Shown: positions 17,331-25,266 of the stretch, in pieces | How the letters are laid out: the number at the start of each line of letters is the position of its first letter | How positions within the stretch are numbered: position 1 is the first letter of the stretch | DNA from: an uncultured Spirochaetales bacterium | GTDB taxonomy: Bacteria; Spirochaetota; Spirochaetia; Sphaerochaetales; Sphaerochaetaceae | Assembly: GCA_934276485.1 (NCBI GenBank) | Contig: CAKQTE010000120.1 | Coordinates: forward strand, 7,220 to 71,219 | Direction of reading: 5' to 3' | DNA: 64,000 nt | Notes under the pieces: generated by a model | What the model was told of the DNA's origin: nothing | The model's input: only the letters and a program-made list of their open reading frames with translations | Database searches by the model: none | Position numbers and translations under genes: made by a program

Positions 17331-17903
17331 TTAAGCCTCTTCTGTTGTTGCTTCTTCTGCTGGAGCTTCTGCCTCAGCTGCTGCAGCTGCAGCAGCTGCT
17401 TCTGCTTCAGCCTTTGCCTTAGCTTCAGCTTCTGCCTTCTGAGCTTCCTTGAGCTGAGCTTCAGACATTACAACAAGCTTGATGTGTGAGTTGTCGTTCT
17501 CATAGAGGTGAGCAACTACTGTGTAGTTTCCTGTCATCTTGATTGAGTGAGTAGGAACATCGAGCTTCTTTCTCTCGATCTCGAAACCAATCTTAGCAAG
17601 CTCTGCCTGAACCATTGCTGATGTAACAGAACCAAAAAGCTTTCCAGAATCACCTGCTGGAACAACGATTGTAAGAACAACATTGTCAAGCTTCTCTTTT
17701 AGAGATGCAGACTCAGCTCTCTTAGCGATCTTTCTCTGCTCAATAGCCTCAGCGCGCTGTGCAAACATTGCAGCGTTTGACTTGTTATAAATAACAGCAG
17801 CACCTGTAGGAAGAAGATAGTTTCTTGCGTAACCATCCTTTACTACTACAACGTCTCCCTCTTCACCGAGGTGGATTACATCCTGATTAAGAATAATCTT
17901 CAT
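17331..17903 (-). CDS. rplI: 50S ribosomal protein L9 with alanine/glutamate-rich tail
   Basis: Large-subunit protein with the N-terminal domain MKIILNQDVIHLGEEGDVVV and the signature GYARNYLLPTGAA. ATG 17903 with GGAGAG 7 bp upstream is chosen; an in-frame TTG 5 codons upstream lacks support. The normal L9 fold ends near residue 148. Here about 40 residues follow, composed almost only of A, E, K, P and T (AEAEAKAKAEAEAAA...). Ala/Lys-rich tails occur on several ribosomal proteins in this and related organisms. The start overlaps the end of the preceding membrane protein gene by 17 bp. Confidence 0.96.
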   Translation of the reverse strand: MKIILNQDVIHLGEEGDVVVVKDGYARNYLLPTGAAVIYNKSNAAMFAQRAEAIEQRKIAKRAESASLKEKLDNVVLTIVVPAGDSGKLFGSVTSAMVQAELAKIGFEIERKKLDVPTHSIKMTGNYTVVAHLYENDNSHIKLVVMSEAQLKEAQKAEAEAKAKAEAEAAAAAAAAEAEAPAEEATTEEA

Positions 17904-18912
17904 GTTTTTTCTCTCCAATCTTCTTCATATCGAAGAAGCTCTCCAATAGGCCCAATAGTGGTAAACCTAGGAGGACTATAAAATTAAGTCCCGGAATTCC
18001 AGTGGATATAATGAACAATACGATGAAAAGAGTCATACTCTTGAGTCTTTCCATAGAACGTTTAAGCCAAGTGTATAGCACTGCAAATCCTTGAAGTGCA
18101 TATATAACACCAAGCATAAAGCCAATGTTCATAGCTACTACTTCGACTGCCATAGGTACAGATACAAAGTAACAAAGAAGAATAACGCCCCATGCGATAA
18201 TGAATGCCCAAACCATATCTGGATTGAACTCAATAGCCATAACGCGTTCTTCCCAATCACTTTCTTTTGAATGCAAACAAGTCTCATAAATAAAACAGTT
18301 TGCACAGACCGCAGCTAACGTTACAGGCATTATCAATGATCCCATTGCCAATAAAAATACCTGGAATAGAACATCCATGTTCAAGTTTATTGTCAAAGTA
18401 TCAAATACTGGCTGCAACAATGCCGCGAACGCATCCTTATATAGCTCATACATGCTACTAAAGAGCGCCCTATCTAGTAAGAATAGCACTACGAAGATCA
18501 ATACGAAGATCAAGGAAGGAATCAATGCTAGCAAAATGCGAGTAAAGAGCTTCTTGTTCTTTGATTGAATCCACACGATTCCAGCCGCTGACAGCGACAC
18601 TGGGATATACATAGTAATTGCCAATTCGGTAATGGTTGTTCCATTAATTGGAGCTTTTCCAACAAGAAATATCTTGCAAAAATCCCAAACTAAACAAACC
18701 AAAAGGCCCAAGCTGATGAAGATTGAGCCTTTTTTCTTACCATATTTGGCAGCAAACAACATCATAGGAGCAACAGCAAAAATTGCAGCAAGGTTCAAGT
18801 TATAGAGCATCAATGAAATGATGATCAATAAAAACCCTTTTAGAATATACTTGTCGCTTTTAGCCTTAGGAGACTTATCATCTCCACCATCTGCTCTTAC
18901 GATATCATTCAT
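17887..18912 (-). CDS. Membrane protein, probably DUF2232/YybS-like
   Basis: About 341 residues with seven or eight hydrophobic helices after a short charged N-terminus (MNDIVRADGGDDKSPKAKSD). I used ATG 18912, 7 bp after the rpsR stop; a further upstream start would overlap rpsR. The region FNPDMVWAFIIAWGVILLCY near residue 236 and the final helix resemble the DUF2232 family, whose Bacillus member YybS also sits upstream of rplI-dnaB. That positional match supports the family guess; function is unknown. It overlaps rplI by 17 bp. Confidence 0.75.
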   Translation of the reverse strand: MNDIVRADGGDDKSPKAKSDKYILKGFLLIIISLMLYNLNLAAIFAVAPMMLFAAKYGKKKGSIFISLGLLVCLVWDFCKIFLVGKAPINGTTITELAITMYIPVSLSAAGIVWIQSKNKKLFTRILLALIPSLIFVLIFVVLFLLDRALFSSMYELYKDAFAALLQPVFDTLTINLNMDVLFQVFLLAMGSLIMPVTLAAVCANCFIYETCLHSKESDWEERVMAIEFNPDMVWAFIIAWGVILLCYFVSVPMAVEVVAMNIGFMLGVIYALQGFAVLYTWLKRSMERLKSMTLFIVLFIISTGIPGLNFIVLLGLPLLGLLESFFDMKKIGEKKHEDYS

Positions 18913-18919
18913 AGATAAA

Positions 18920-19201
18920 TCACTTCTTCTCGAATGGAAGGTAAGCAAGTACTCTTGCTCTCTTGATCTCTCTGTTTAGAGCTCTCTGGTGCTTTGCACA
19001 AGTGCCAGTGATTCTTGCAGGAAGGATCTTTCCTCTCTCTGTGATGTATCTTCTAAGCATGTCTGGGTTCTTGTAATCAGCTGGAGCTGCGCCCTGACAG
19101 AACTTACAAACCTTCTTCTTGAAACCAAGCTTTCTAGCACCAAGCTTTCTATCCTTGAGTGCGCCGTTATCCTTATCGTTAAAATCTTTGTCTTCTCTCA
19201 T
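18920..19201 (-). CDS. rpsR: 30S ribosomal protein S18
   Basis: Small-subunit protein, 93 residues. The core reads DYKNPDMLRRYITERGKILP followed by RITGTCAKHQRALNREIKRA, the family signature. The core begins KKKVCKFCQG, so together with the later Cys and His it has a CxxC...C-x-x-H arrangement able to bind zinc, as in the 'C+' form of S18. The 20-residue N-terminal extension is charged. Positioned 15 bp after ssb, as in most bacteria. Confidence 0.97.
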   Translation of the reverse strand: MREDKDFNDKDNGALKDRKLGARKLGFKKKVCKFCQGAAPADYKNPDMLRRYITERGKILPARITGTCAKHQRALNREIKRARVLAYLPFEKK

Positions 19202-19216
19202 TTTAATTCTCCTAAA

Positions 19217-19714
19217 TTAGAACGGAATTGAATCGTCCTGAAAATCCTCTGGTCCACCTGAATATGAACCATTGTTAAAATCCTGCTGTGGACTCTGGCT
19301 TTGAGGCCTTGAATAGCCACCTGTAGGTCTCATTCCCTGGCTTTGAGGCTGTTGAGCCTGTCTAGGTTGCTGGGAATTTGAACTCTGACCACCAACAAGA
19401 GATAAGTTGTTGACATATATTTCAACTCTGCTTCTAGCTTGGCCATCATTGCTTTCCCATCTTGATTGGTGTAACTCACCAGCAAGCGCAACTTGCCTAC
19501 CCTTTTCAAGGTAAGGGCTTACTGATTCTGCTGCACGACCGAAGTATACACAATCGAAGAAATTTGATTCATCTTCCCACTTACCATCAGCAGTCCTCTT
19601 TGCTCTGTTGATAGCAATTGAAAATCTCAAAATTGCCTGACCGTTTTGTGAGTACTTCAATTCGCCATCGCGAACTAGTCTTCCTACCAATGTTACGGAG
19701 TTGATATCTGCCAT
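19217..19714 (-). CDS. ssb: Single-stranded DNA-binding protein
   Basis: Tetrameric OB-fold protein. N-terminus ADINSVTLVGRLVRDGELKY is typical. The OB domain spans about residues 1-110, followed by a Gln/Ser/Gly-rich linker and the acidic protein-interaction tip DDSIPF at the very end. Strong Shine-Dalgarno AAGGAG precedes ATG 19714. It lies between rpsF and rpsR in the conserved order. Confidence 0.97.
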   Translation of the reverse strand: MADINSVTLVGRLVRDGELKYSQNGQAILRFSIAINRAKRTADGKWEDESNFFDCVYFGRAAESVSPYLEKGRQVALAGELHQSRWESNDGQARSRVEIYVNNLSLVGGQSSNSQQPRQAQQPQSQGMRPTGGYSRPQSQSPQQDFNNGSYSGGPEDFQDDSIPF

Positions 19715-19731
19715 ACTATCTCCTTATGGAC

Positions 19732-20019
19732 TCAGATCTTCTCTGGATTAACGAACAAGAACTTTAGAACCTGTGTTGAGAGCTGGAAACGTCTTGACAT
19801 CTCTGCAATAGATGCTGTGTCAGCCTTGATCTCGAAGTAGACGTAATGTCCCTTGTCCTGCTTGTTGATTAGATATGCGAGGTTTCTAACTCCCATATCG
19901 TCCTGCTTGGTGATCTCTACACCATTAGCCTTGAAGGTTTCCTCAACCATTGCGAGGCCTTCCTTCATCTTATCTTCGTTAGAATCGAAGATAACTGTGA
20001 ACTCATAATTAGCAATCAT
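19732..20019 (-). CDS. rpsF: 30S ribosomal protein S6
   Basis: Small-subunit protein that binds with S18. The sequence MIANYEFTVIFDSNEDK and a C-terminal VLKFLFVNPEK fit the S6 family. ATG 20019 is chosen because AAGGAGGAATTC directly precedes it; an upstream in-frame ATG at 20058 lacks a ribosome site. The resulting 95 residues are the usual length. It is the first gene of the minus-strand block, transcribed from a promoter at 20080-20108. Confidence 0.97.
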   Translation of the reverse strand: MIANYEFTVIFDSNEDKMKEGLAMVEETFKANGVEITKQDDMGVRNLAYLINKQDKGHYVYFEIKADTASIAEMSRRFQLSTQVLKFLFVNPEKI

Positions 20020-20079
20020 GAATTCCTCCTTGTGGTCTTTAATATTTGATCCGAACATGTCGGATAAAGAGGCTATGTT

Positions 20080-20108
20080 ATGTTATCAAATTGAATACCC
20101 TAGGTCAA
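20080..20108 (-). promoter_or_regulatory. Promoter of the rpsF-ssb-rpsR-rplI-dnaB block
   Basis: On the minus strand TTGACC (20103-20108), 17-bp spacer, TAACAT (20080-20085). It is 60 bp upstream of rpsF. Confidence 0.6.
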
Positions 20109-20247
20109 TTTCGTAAGACTCTCTTTTACCTAAATTCAATCCGAAACCTTCTTGAATATACCACAATAAAAAATTAAGACCAATAGAGAACAAGAATAGT
20201 ACAGATATTCTCCATTTTTCTGTATCATTAATGCATAAGGAGATCAT

Positions 20248-20856
20248 ATGCTAGATAGCCATGCCCACATCGGAGACAGCGCCTACCCTAATGGACTTGT
20301 GTGTACATCTTCCCCTCTTACATTTCCATCTGGCTATCGCTTTAATTCTATTGGGTTGATTCCTGAAGGCGGATCGAATGATGTTGAAAAGCTTGAAGAG
20401 TATGCATCAAAAGGTTTTCTAATCGGAGAGATAGGACTCGACAAACGCTATCCCGATTTAGATAAACAACTTAGACTCTTTAAAACAGCTTTAACGTATG
20501 CAAGGAAATACAATCGATTTATATCTATCCATCAAGTAGGATATCCAGAGCTAATCCTTAATACTTTAAAAGAATATAAAATAGACAATTTCCTTATCCA
20601 TGGATACACAGGAAGCTATGAAATGGCCAAGCGTTATATATCCATAGGAGGCTTGATTTCAATTTCTCCTAGAGCTGAAAGAACAAAGGACTTTAAAAGA
20701 CTTATTACTCTTGATTTTGTAACAGAAACAGATATGCCAATGTCCAAAGATGAAGACATAACATTAAAAACATGGAATACTAAGCTTTCGCTTATCCTTG
20801 ATAAGGATATAGAGTCTATAAGTGAAGAACTACTATTGGAGAGAATAGATGTCTGA
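20248..20856 (+). CDS. TatD-family metal-dependent hydrolase (short form)
   Basis: A 202-residue amidohydrolase-fold protein. TatD metal ligands are visible: DSHAHIG at the start, GEIGLDKRY (Glu), SIHQVG, LIHGYTG and TETDMP (Asp). TatD enzymes are 3'-5' DNases or related hydrolases. At 202 residues it is about 60 shorter than typical TatD (about 260), mainly through a short N-terminal third, so it belongs to a compact subgroup and its activity is uncertain. AAGGAG precedes ATG 20248. It overlaps the tcdA start by 8 bp, so the two are coupled. Confidence 0.8.
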   Translation: MLDSHAHIGDSAYPNGLVCTSSPLTFPSGYRFNSIGLIPEGGSNDVEKLEEYASKGFLIGEIGLDKRYPDLDKQLRLFKTALTYARKYNRFISIHQVGYPELILNTLKEYKIDNFLIHGYTGSYEMAKRYISIGGLISISPRAERTKDFKRLITLDFVTETDMPMSKDEDITLKTWNTKLSLILDKDIESISEELLLERIDV

Positions 20857-21625
20857 AGAACAATTTCTACGTCTTGAAAGATTGATTGGAGAGGATGCTA
20901 TAAATACCCTTCATGGAAAATGTGTCGCTGTCGCAGGCGTAGGAGCTGTGGGAGGATTTGCCATCGAAGCTCTTGCTCGCTCAGGAGTTGGAAAGCTTAC
21001 TATTCTTGATTTCGATACAATTTCAGAGACAAACATCAACAGACAGATCATTGCAACTCATTCAACAGTCGGAAGATTGAAGACAGAGGTAATGAAAGAA
21101 CGAATTCTCGATATCAATCCAAATATTGAAGTAAGAGATCTTCCTTTGTTTTTAACTGATGAAAACCATGATGTTTTCTTCAAAAACGCCGATGTCGTTC
21201 TTGATTGCATAGACTCGCTGAATCCAAAGCTATCGCTACTGGAAGATGCATACAAAAGAAACATAAAGACTTTCTCATCAATGGGAGCTGCTCTTAGACG
21301 AGAACCAGAGCTTATAAGAACAGGAGACATAATGGACACTTGGGGATGCCCTCTTGCTCGCCAAATAAGAGCCGGATTACGAAAAAGAGGAGTTTCAAGA
21401 GGAATCGAATGTGTATTCTCTCCAGAGGAAGTCGTCTTTGACTATATCGACCCAGAACTTGATGACAAGGCAGAGAGAATGATCGACAAAGGAAGAAAGA
21501 GAGTTGTTCTAGGCTCTCTTCCTACTGTTACAGCTATCTTTGGCGAAAGGCTTGCTCACATGACATTAAACTATCTTTTGGACGATACTTTGCATGGAAA
21601 AAAAGCCTGGAAACCAAAAAAATAA
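20849..21625 (+). CDS. tcdA: tRNA threonylcarbamoyladenosine dehydratase (ThiF/E1-like)
   Basis: ATP-dependent dehydratase that turns t6A37 of ANN-decoding tRNAs into cyclic ct6A. E1-like fold: nucleotide-binding GVGAVGGFAIEALARSGVG near residue 30, the Asp/Arg motif LTILDFDTISETNINRQI (Arg finger), VLDCIDSLNPKLSLL and a Cys-containing GCPLARQIRAGLRKRGVSRG region. Length 258 is normal. In E. coli it works with CsdA/CsdE; no partner is nearby here. Confidence 0.9.
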   Translation: MSEEQFLRLERLIGEDAINTLHGKCVAVAGVGAVGGFAIEALARSGVGKLTILDFDTISETNINRQIIATHSTVGRLKTEVMKERILDINPNIEVRDLPLFLTDENHDVFFKNADVVLDCIDSLNPKLSLLEDAYKRNIKTFSSMGAALRREPELIRTGDIMDTWGCPLARQIRAGLRKRGVSRGIECVFSPEEVVFDYIDPELDDKAERMIDKGRKRVVLGSLPTVTAIFGERLAHMTLNYLLDDTLHGKKAWKPKK

Positions 21626-21657
21626 AAAATTTTAAGATTTTTTAAAAAATCACGTGC

Positions 21658-21702
21658 AAAAATCCTTTTTTTTGCCTTCTTAAAGTAAGAGGAGGGATTT
21701 TT
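21658..21702 (+). promoter_or_regulatory. Hairpins that mask the ribosome binding site of the 21704 gene
   Basis: AAAAATCC (21658-21665) pairs with GGATTTTT (21695-21702), and inside it CTTCTTA (21676-21682) pairs with TAAGAGG (21686-21692) around an AAG loop. Together they bury most of the AGGAGG at 21690-21695, just upstream of ATG 21704. This could act as a translation switch such as an RNA thermometer. Confidence 0.4.
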
Positions 21703-21703
21703 C

Positions 21704-22741
21704 ATGAAGAAATCCATTACAATAATAATGATTGCTCTACTTGCAATCGCACTATTCCCATCTTGTGACAGCACAAGTCAAAAAACTGGAACATTACGAA
21801 TTTGTTTTGGCGACAAAAACACTAGAACAATAGCTCCTAATGAAGTTTACACAGATGTTATCGACAACTATAGCATCCACCTAACACTTCCTAATGGCGA
21901 GACATATGTTGCTAAAAACATCACTGAATCTGTTTTGACATTGAAGCACTTGCCTATTGGACAATACCAATTGGTCGTACTTGGATTCAAGAATGGTCAG
22001 ACAGAACATATTGCAAAGGGAGTTGCTAGCTTCCATCTATATGCAAACGACAACTCAATTTCTGTTCCAATGAACTTTCTTGGAGATGGTTCTCTAACCA
22101 TAACAGCAAAGTTTGATAAATCGAAACTCGATATGAAGAAAGACAACAAGTTCTTACCAGAGTTGTTTACTACTAATATGGAACCTGTGAACATCAGACC
22201 TTCAAGAATGAAATATGATGCTGAAAAGAACATTGTATTTGAATATGACAAAATACCAGCAGGAACATATCTATTGCGTATTTCAATCAAATGTGATGGA
22301 AGCTTGATCAGCACTCATACAGAGGCTGTCAGAATTGTCACAACAAAGCAAACAACAGGAGTAGTTACTCTGGACATCGGGAGTAAAGTAGATGATTTAT
22401 CTATGAACATCATATCCTTTGACAAAAACATTCCTCTAAGTGGAAAGATTTCAAAGACAAAAGATATCAATCCAGGACTAAGCTATGAGTACACTGCATC
22501 CATTACGGAAAAGCCAGATTATGTTAATCCTAATGAGTTGACATACACATGGATTCTAAATGGAGAAAAGGCAGGCACAGATCAATCTATAGTGATTGAA
22601 AGAAACAATGCTATCAGGGACAAGGTATTCCTAACGGTTATGATTGGAGGAGGAATAGATGGAATCATTGGTTCTGCTAGTACAGTCATAGACTTTACAA
22701 CGACATTTGCAGAAAGCAATTCGAATTTCTCAAAGCAATAA
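21704..22741 (+). CDS. Putative lipoprotein, unknown function
   Basis: A 345-residue protein with lipoprotein signal (MKKS..., hydrophobic core, FPSC lipobox, Cys23). The mature part has several beta-rich segments of the kind seen in Ig-like adhesion or carbohydrate-binding modules (for example TYVAKNITESVLTLKHLPIG and HLPIGQYQLVVLGFKNG). The latter resembles short sandwich domains in spirochaetal and Bacteroidetes surface proteins. No enzyme motif seen. Its ribosome site is AGGAGG, partly inside hairpins. A strong terminator follows directly. Confidence 0.75.
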   Translation: MKKSITIIMIALLAIALFPSCDSTSQKTGTLRICFGDKNTRTIAPNEVYTDVIDNYSIHLTLPNGETYVAKNITESVLTLKHLPIGQYQLVVLGFKNGQTEHIAKGVASFHLYANDNSISVPMNFLGDGSLTITAKFDKSKLDMKKDNKFLPELFTTNMEPVNIRPSRMKYDAEKNIVFEYDKIPAGTYLLRISIKCDGSLISTHTEAVRIVTTKQTTGVVTLDIGSKVDDLSMNIISFDKNIPLSGKISKTKDINPGLSYEYTASITEKPDYVNPNELTYTWILNGEKAGTDQSIVIERNNAIRDKVFLTVMIGGGIDGIIGSASTVIDFTTTFAESNSNFSKQ

Positions 22742-22753
22742 GGCATAAAAGAT

Positions 22754-22783
22754 GGGCTGTGAATATAACCACAGCCCTCTTTT
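22754..22783 (+). terminator. Terminator after the lipoprotein gene
   Basis: Perfect 8-bp stem GGGCTGTG / CACAGCCC with an 8-nt loop, followed by TCTTTT. It starts 13 nt after the stop at 22741 and lies just before the convergent small basic protein gene. Confidence 0.85.
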
Positions 22784-22796
22784 AGCAACCAAGAAC

Positions 22797-22886
22797 TTAC
22801 TTTTTCTTGTGTCTGTTCATTCTTAGCTTTTTCTTTCTCTTATGAGTAGCAATCTTATGCTTCTTTCTTTTTCTTCCGCAAGGCAT
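22797..22886 (-). CDS. 29-residue basic protein, AURKAIP1/COX24 (bS22-like) domain
   Basis: Reads MPCGRKRKKHKIATHKRKKK then LRMNRHKKK: 29 residues, about two-thirds K, R or H. The KIxTHKRKKxLRxNRHKxK pattern is the AURKAIP1/COX24 (mS38/bS22) signature found on a tiny ribosomal protein of spirochaetes and actinobacteria. AAGGAG stands 9 bp upstream of ATG 22886, and a promoter (TTGACT, 18 bp, CATAAT) lies at 22932-22961. It is transcribed separately, between two convergent units, and is likely a constitutive ribosomal component. Confidence 0.85.
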   Translation of the reverse strand: MPCGRKRKKHKIATHKRKKKLRMNRHKKK

Positions 22887-22931
22887 GAATATGCTCCTTA
22901 TTCCAATTGGATTTTTTGTAATTACCGTATC

Positions 22932-22961
22932 ATTATGAATTTTTACACTACTCTAAGTCAA
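22932..22961 (-). promoter_or_regulatory. Promoter of the small basic ribosomal protein gene
   Basis: Minus strand: TTGACT (22956-22961), 18-bp spacer, CATAAT (22932-22937), giving a leader of about 40 nt. Confidence 0.6.
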
Positions 22962-22983
22962 GTGGTATGTAAAACAAATTCAA

Positions 22984-25173
22984 TTAACCAACGTTTCCAT
23001 TGACGTATTTGTTTACGTGGAGGAAAGTTCCATCAAATCCGATCTTTCTTCCTTCGATTGTAACAAATCCATCAACAGTATGCATAGGGAGAGCAAAGAA
23101 GTGATCAGCTTTCAAATAAGTAGTGATCTTCTTTACATCTTTATTCTCGCCTTCATATGTCAGCACAGATCCAACAGGAATATCATCTGCAAAGATGACT
23201 TCACATGTAGAATGGCTATCATCATCCTTATCTGCAGCAGCAAGAAGCATTCCGTAGCTCTTTACACCTCTGAAATTAGCTGGCTTCAAGTTTGAAACCA
23301 AAACGATATTTCTTCCAAGAAGTTCTTCTGGCTTATAGTAAGGAACAATAGAAGAAACGATTGTTCTCTCTTCGATCTCTCCTGTATCTAGCTTAAGAAT
23401 ATATAGCTTATCTCCCTCAGGATGGCGTTCAACACTCTTTATCTTGGATACCTTTAGAATGACTTTCTCACTCCAAGCAGAGAGAATCTCATTCTCTTCA
23501 TTCTTCTCTTCCTTTCTCTCTTCTCTTTCAGCCTGTGATCCTGAATAGCGAGCTCTTAGCTCGTCTACTCTAGCATCCTCTAGCTTATTAAACAGTAGCT
23601 CAACCTTCTCTACTTTCAACTCGCCGGAGAATGTGCCTACATTAGCCCAGGAAGTATCACTCTGACCAAGGAATGAAAGAATCTTTTCTCCTGTGGAAGG
23701 AAGATAAGGTGTGATCATGATTCCAAGATCTCTAATTAGATAAACAAGAGTTCTCAACAAGCACTTGGCTTTTTCCGGATCCTCTGTTCTAAGTTTCCAA
23801 GGCTCTCCGTTCTGGAATGCTCTGTTTCCAATGTCAGATAGCTCGAAGATACCTCTGATTCCAGCTCTTTCCTCAGCTTTCTCCAAGGCCTCTGTAATCT
23901 CACTCTCTTTTTCCCTAATCTGAGAAACTAGGCTTTCATCAACAGGACCTTCTCCAAGACTGCCATCATAGAATCTATTGACGAATGTAAGAGTTCTGTT
24001 AACAAGGTTGGATAGGTTTCCAATAAGCTCCTTGTTGAGCTTTTCCTGGAAATCCTTCCATGTAAATGTGAAATCTGAGTTCTCAGGTCTATTGTAGAAC
24101 ATATAGAAACGCCAAACATCAGCAGGGATTCCTGTCTCCTGAACATCGTTTCCAAAGATACCAATTCCCTTTGACTTGCTGAACTTACCACCTTCATAAT
24201 TTAGGTACTCAGTTGAAGACATATGATGAAGCATTGTCCACTTCTCACCTGTTGCTAGTAATGAAGATGGGAAGATAACAGTATGGAAAGGAATGTTATC
24301 CTTACCAATGAACTGGAATAGCTCAGTATTCTCTGGATCTCTCCACCAATATTCCCAATTTTCAGTAGCATTGGCAGTGATTGAAATGTATCCAATTGGA
24401 GCATCGAACCAAACGTAGAATACCTTGTCTTCAAAGCCTTCTCTTGGTACTGGGATTCCCCACTTCAGGTCTCTTGTGATACATCTCTCTTGTAGGCCAT
24501 CGCGAATCCATGAATTTGTGATCTGGATAGCATTCTTTGCCCAGAATCCATCCTTGGATGCCTTGTCCATCCATTCTTTCAACAAAGGAAGAGCCTTTGG
24601 CAGATTGATATATAGGTGTCTTGTCTTTTTGACAATTGGTGTTGCACCACATACGGAGCACTTAGGCTCAATGAGTTCTGTTGGATCTAGAAGAGTGCCA
24701 CACTTATCGCACTGGTCTCCACGAGCTCCATCATAGCCGCAGTGAGGGCATGTGCCAGAGACATATCTATCTGCAAGGAATCTCTTACACTCAGGGCAAT
24801 ATAGCTGCTCTGATTCCTTTTCTGTAATGTATCCATTCTTATCAACTTCATTGAAGATATGCTGAACGATCTCAGTCTGAAGAGGTGTTGAGGTTCTACC
24901 GAAATATGAAAAATCGATATTGAACCAATTATAGATCTCTTTATGAATCTCATGATATCTATCACAGAGCTCTCTAGGAGTAATCCCCTCCTGCAAAGCC
25001 CTTGTCTCACTTGCAGTACCATATTCATCGGTACCACAAACATACATTGTTTCATATCCTCGCGCACGGCAGAATCTAGCAAAGACATCTGCAGATAGAA
25101 CCTGTGTAAGGTTTCCAAGGTGAGGAATATTGTTTACATATGGAAGTGCTGAAGTAATAAGTCGTTTTTTCAT
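22984..25173 (-). CDS. metG: Methionyl-tRNA synthetase with C-terminal tRNA-binding domain
   Basis: Charges tRNA-Met. Class I motifs: LITSALPYVNNIPHLGN (HIGH equivalent HLGN) and FSKSKG (KMSKS loop). A zinc knuckle region holds four CxxC pairs between residues 150 and 200. The C-terminal 110 residues are an EMAPII/Trbp-like tRNA-binding domain (SVERHPEGDKLYILKLDTGE), giving the 729-residue dimeric type. Start: ATG 25173, not the ATG three codons upstream, because that one overlaps the -10 box TATAAT (25181-25186). The chosen ATG lies at the predicted transcription start, so the mRNA may be leaderless. Confidence 0.95.
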   Translation of the reverse strand: MKKRLITSALPYVNNIPHLGNLTQVLSADVFARFCRARGYETMYVCGTDEYGTASETRALQEGITPRELCDRYHEIHKEIYNWFNIDFSYFGRTSTPLQTEIVQHIFNEVDKNGYITEKESEQLYCPECKRFLADRYVSGTCPHCGYDGARGDQCDKCGTLLDPTELIEPKCSVCGATPIVKKTRHLYINLPKALPLLKEWMDKASKDGFWAKNAIQITNSWIRDGLQERCITRDLKWGIPVPREGFEDKVFYVWFDAPIGYISITANATENWEYWWRDPENTELFQFIGKDNIPFHTVIFPSSLLATGEKWTMLHHMSSTEYLNYEGGKFSKSKGIGIFGNDVQETGIPADVWRFYMFYNRPENSDFTFTWKDFQEKLNKELIGNLSNLVNRTLTFVNRFYDGSLGEGPVDESLVSQIREKESEITEALEKAEERAGIRGIFELSDIGNRAFQNGEPWKLRTEDPEKAKCLLRTLVYLIRDLGIMITPYLPSTGEKILSFLGQSDTSWANVGTFSGELKVEKVELLFNKLEDARVDELRARYSGSQAEREERKEEKNEENEILSAWSEKVILKVSKIKSVERHPEGDKLYILKLDTGEIEERTIVSSIVPYYKPEELLGRNIVLVSNLKPANFRGVKSYGMLLAAADKDDDSHSTCEVIFADDIPVGSVLTYEGENKDVKKITTYLKADHFFALPMHTVDGFVTIEGRKIGFDGTFLHVNKYVNGNVG

Positions 25174-25180
25174 AAATTCC

Positions 25181-25210
25181 ATTATAGTTGACTAATTGCA
25201 ATTGTTTCAA
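25181..25210 (-). promoter_or_regulatory. metG promoter, transcript start at or near the start codon
   Basis: Minus strand: TTGAAA (25205-25210), 18-bp spacer, TATAAT (25181-25186), near-perfect consensus. Start of transcription about 7 nt downstream falls at 25173-25175, i.e. on the ATG. Confidence 0.7.
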
Positions 25211-25229
25211 CAATGGCATACTCAATTAA

Positions 25230-25259
25230 TTGGACGCATTGGCTTTGAAGTATTATTCT
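25230..25259 (+). promoter_or_regulatory. hflK promoter, possibly leaderless
   Basis: TTGGAC (25230-25235), 18-bp spacer, TATTCT (25254-25259). Transcription would start around 25266, directly at ATG 25267, which has no Shine-Dalgarno. Confidence 0.5.
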
Positions 25260-25266
25260 TTAATCT

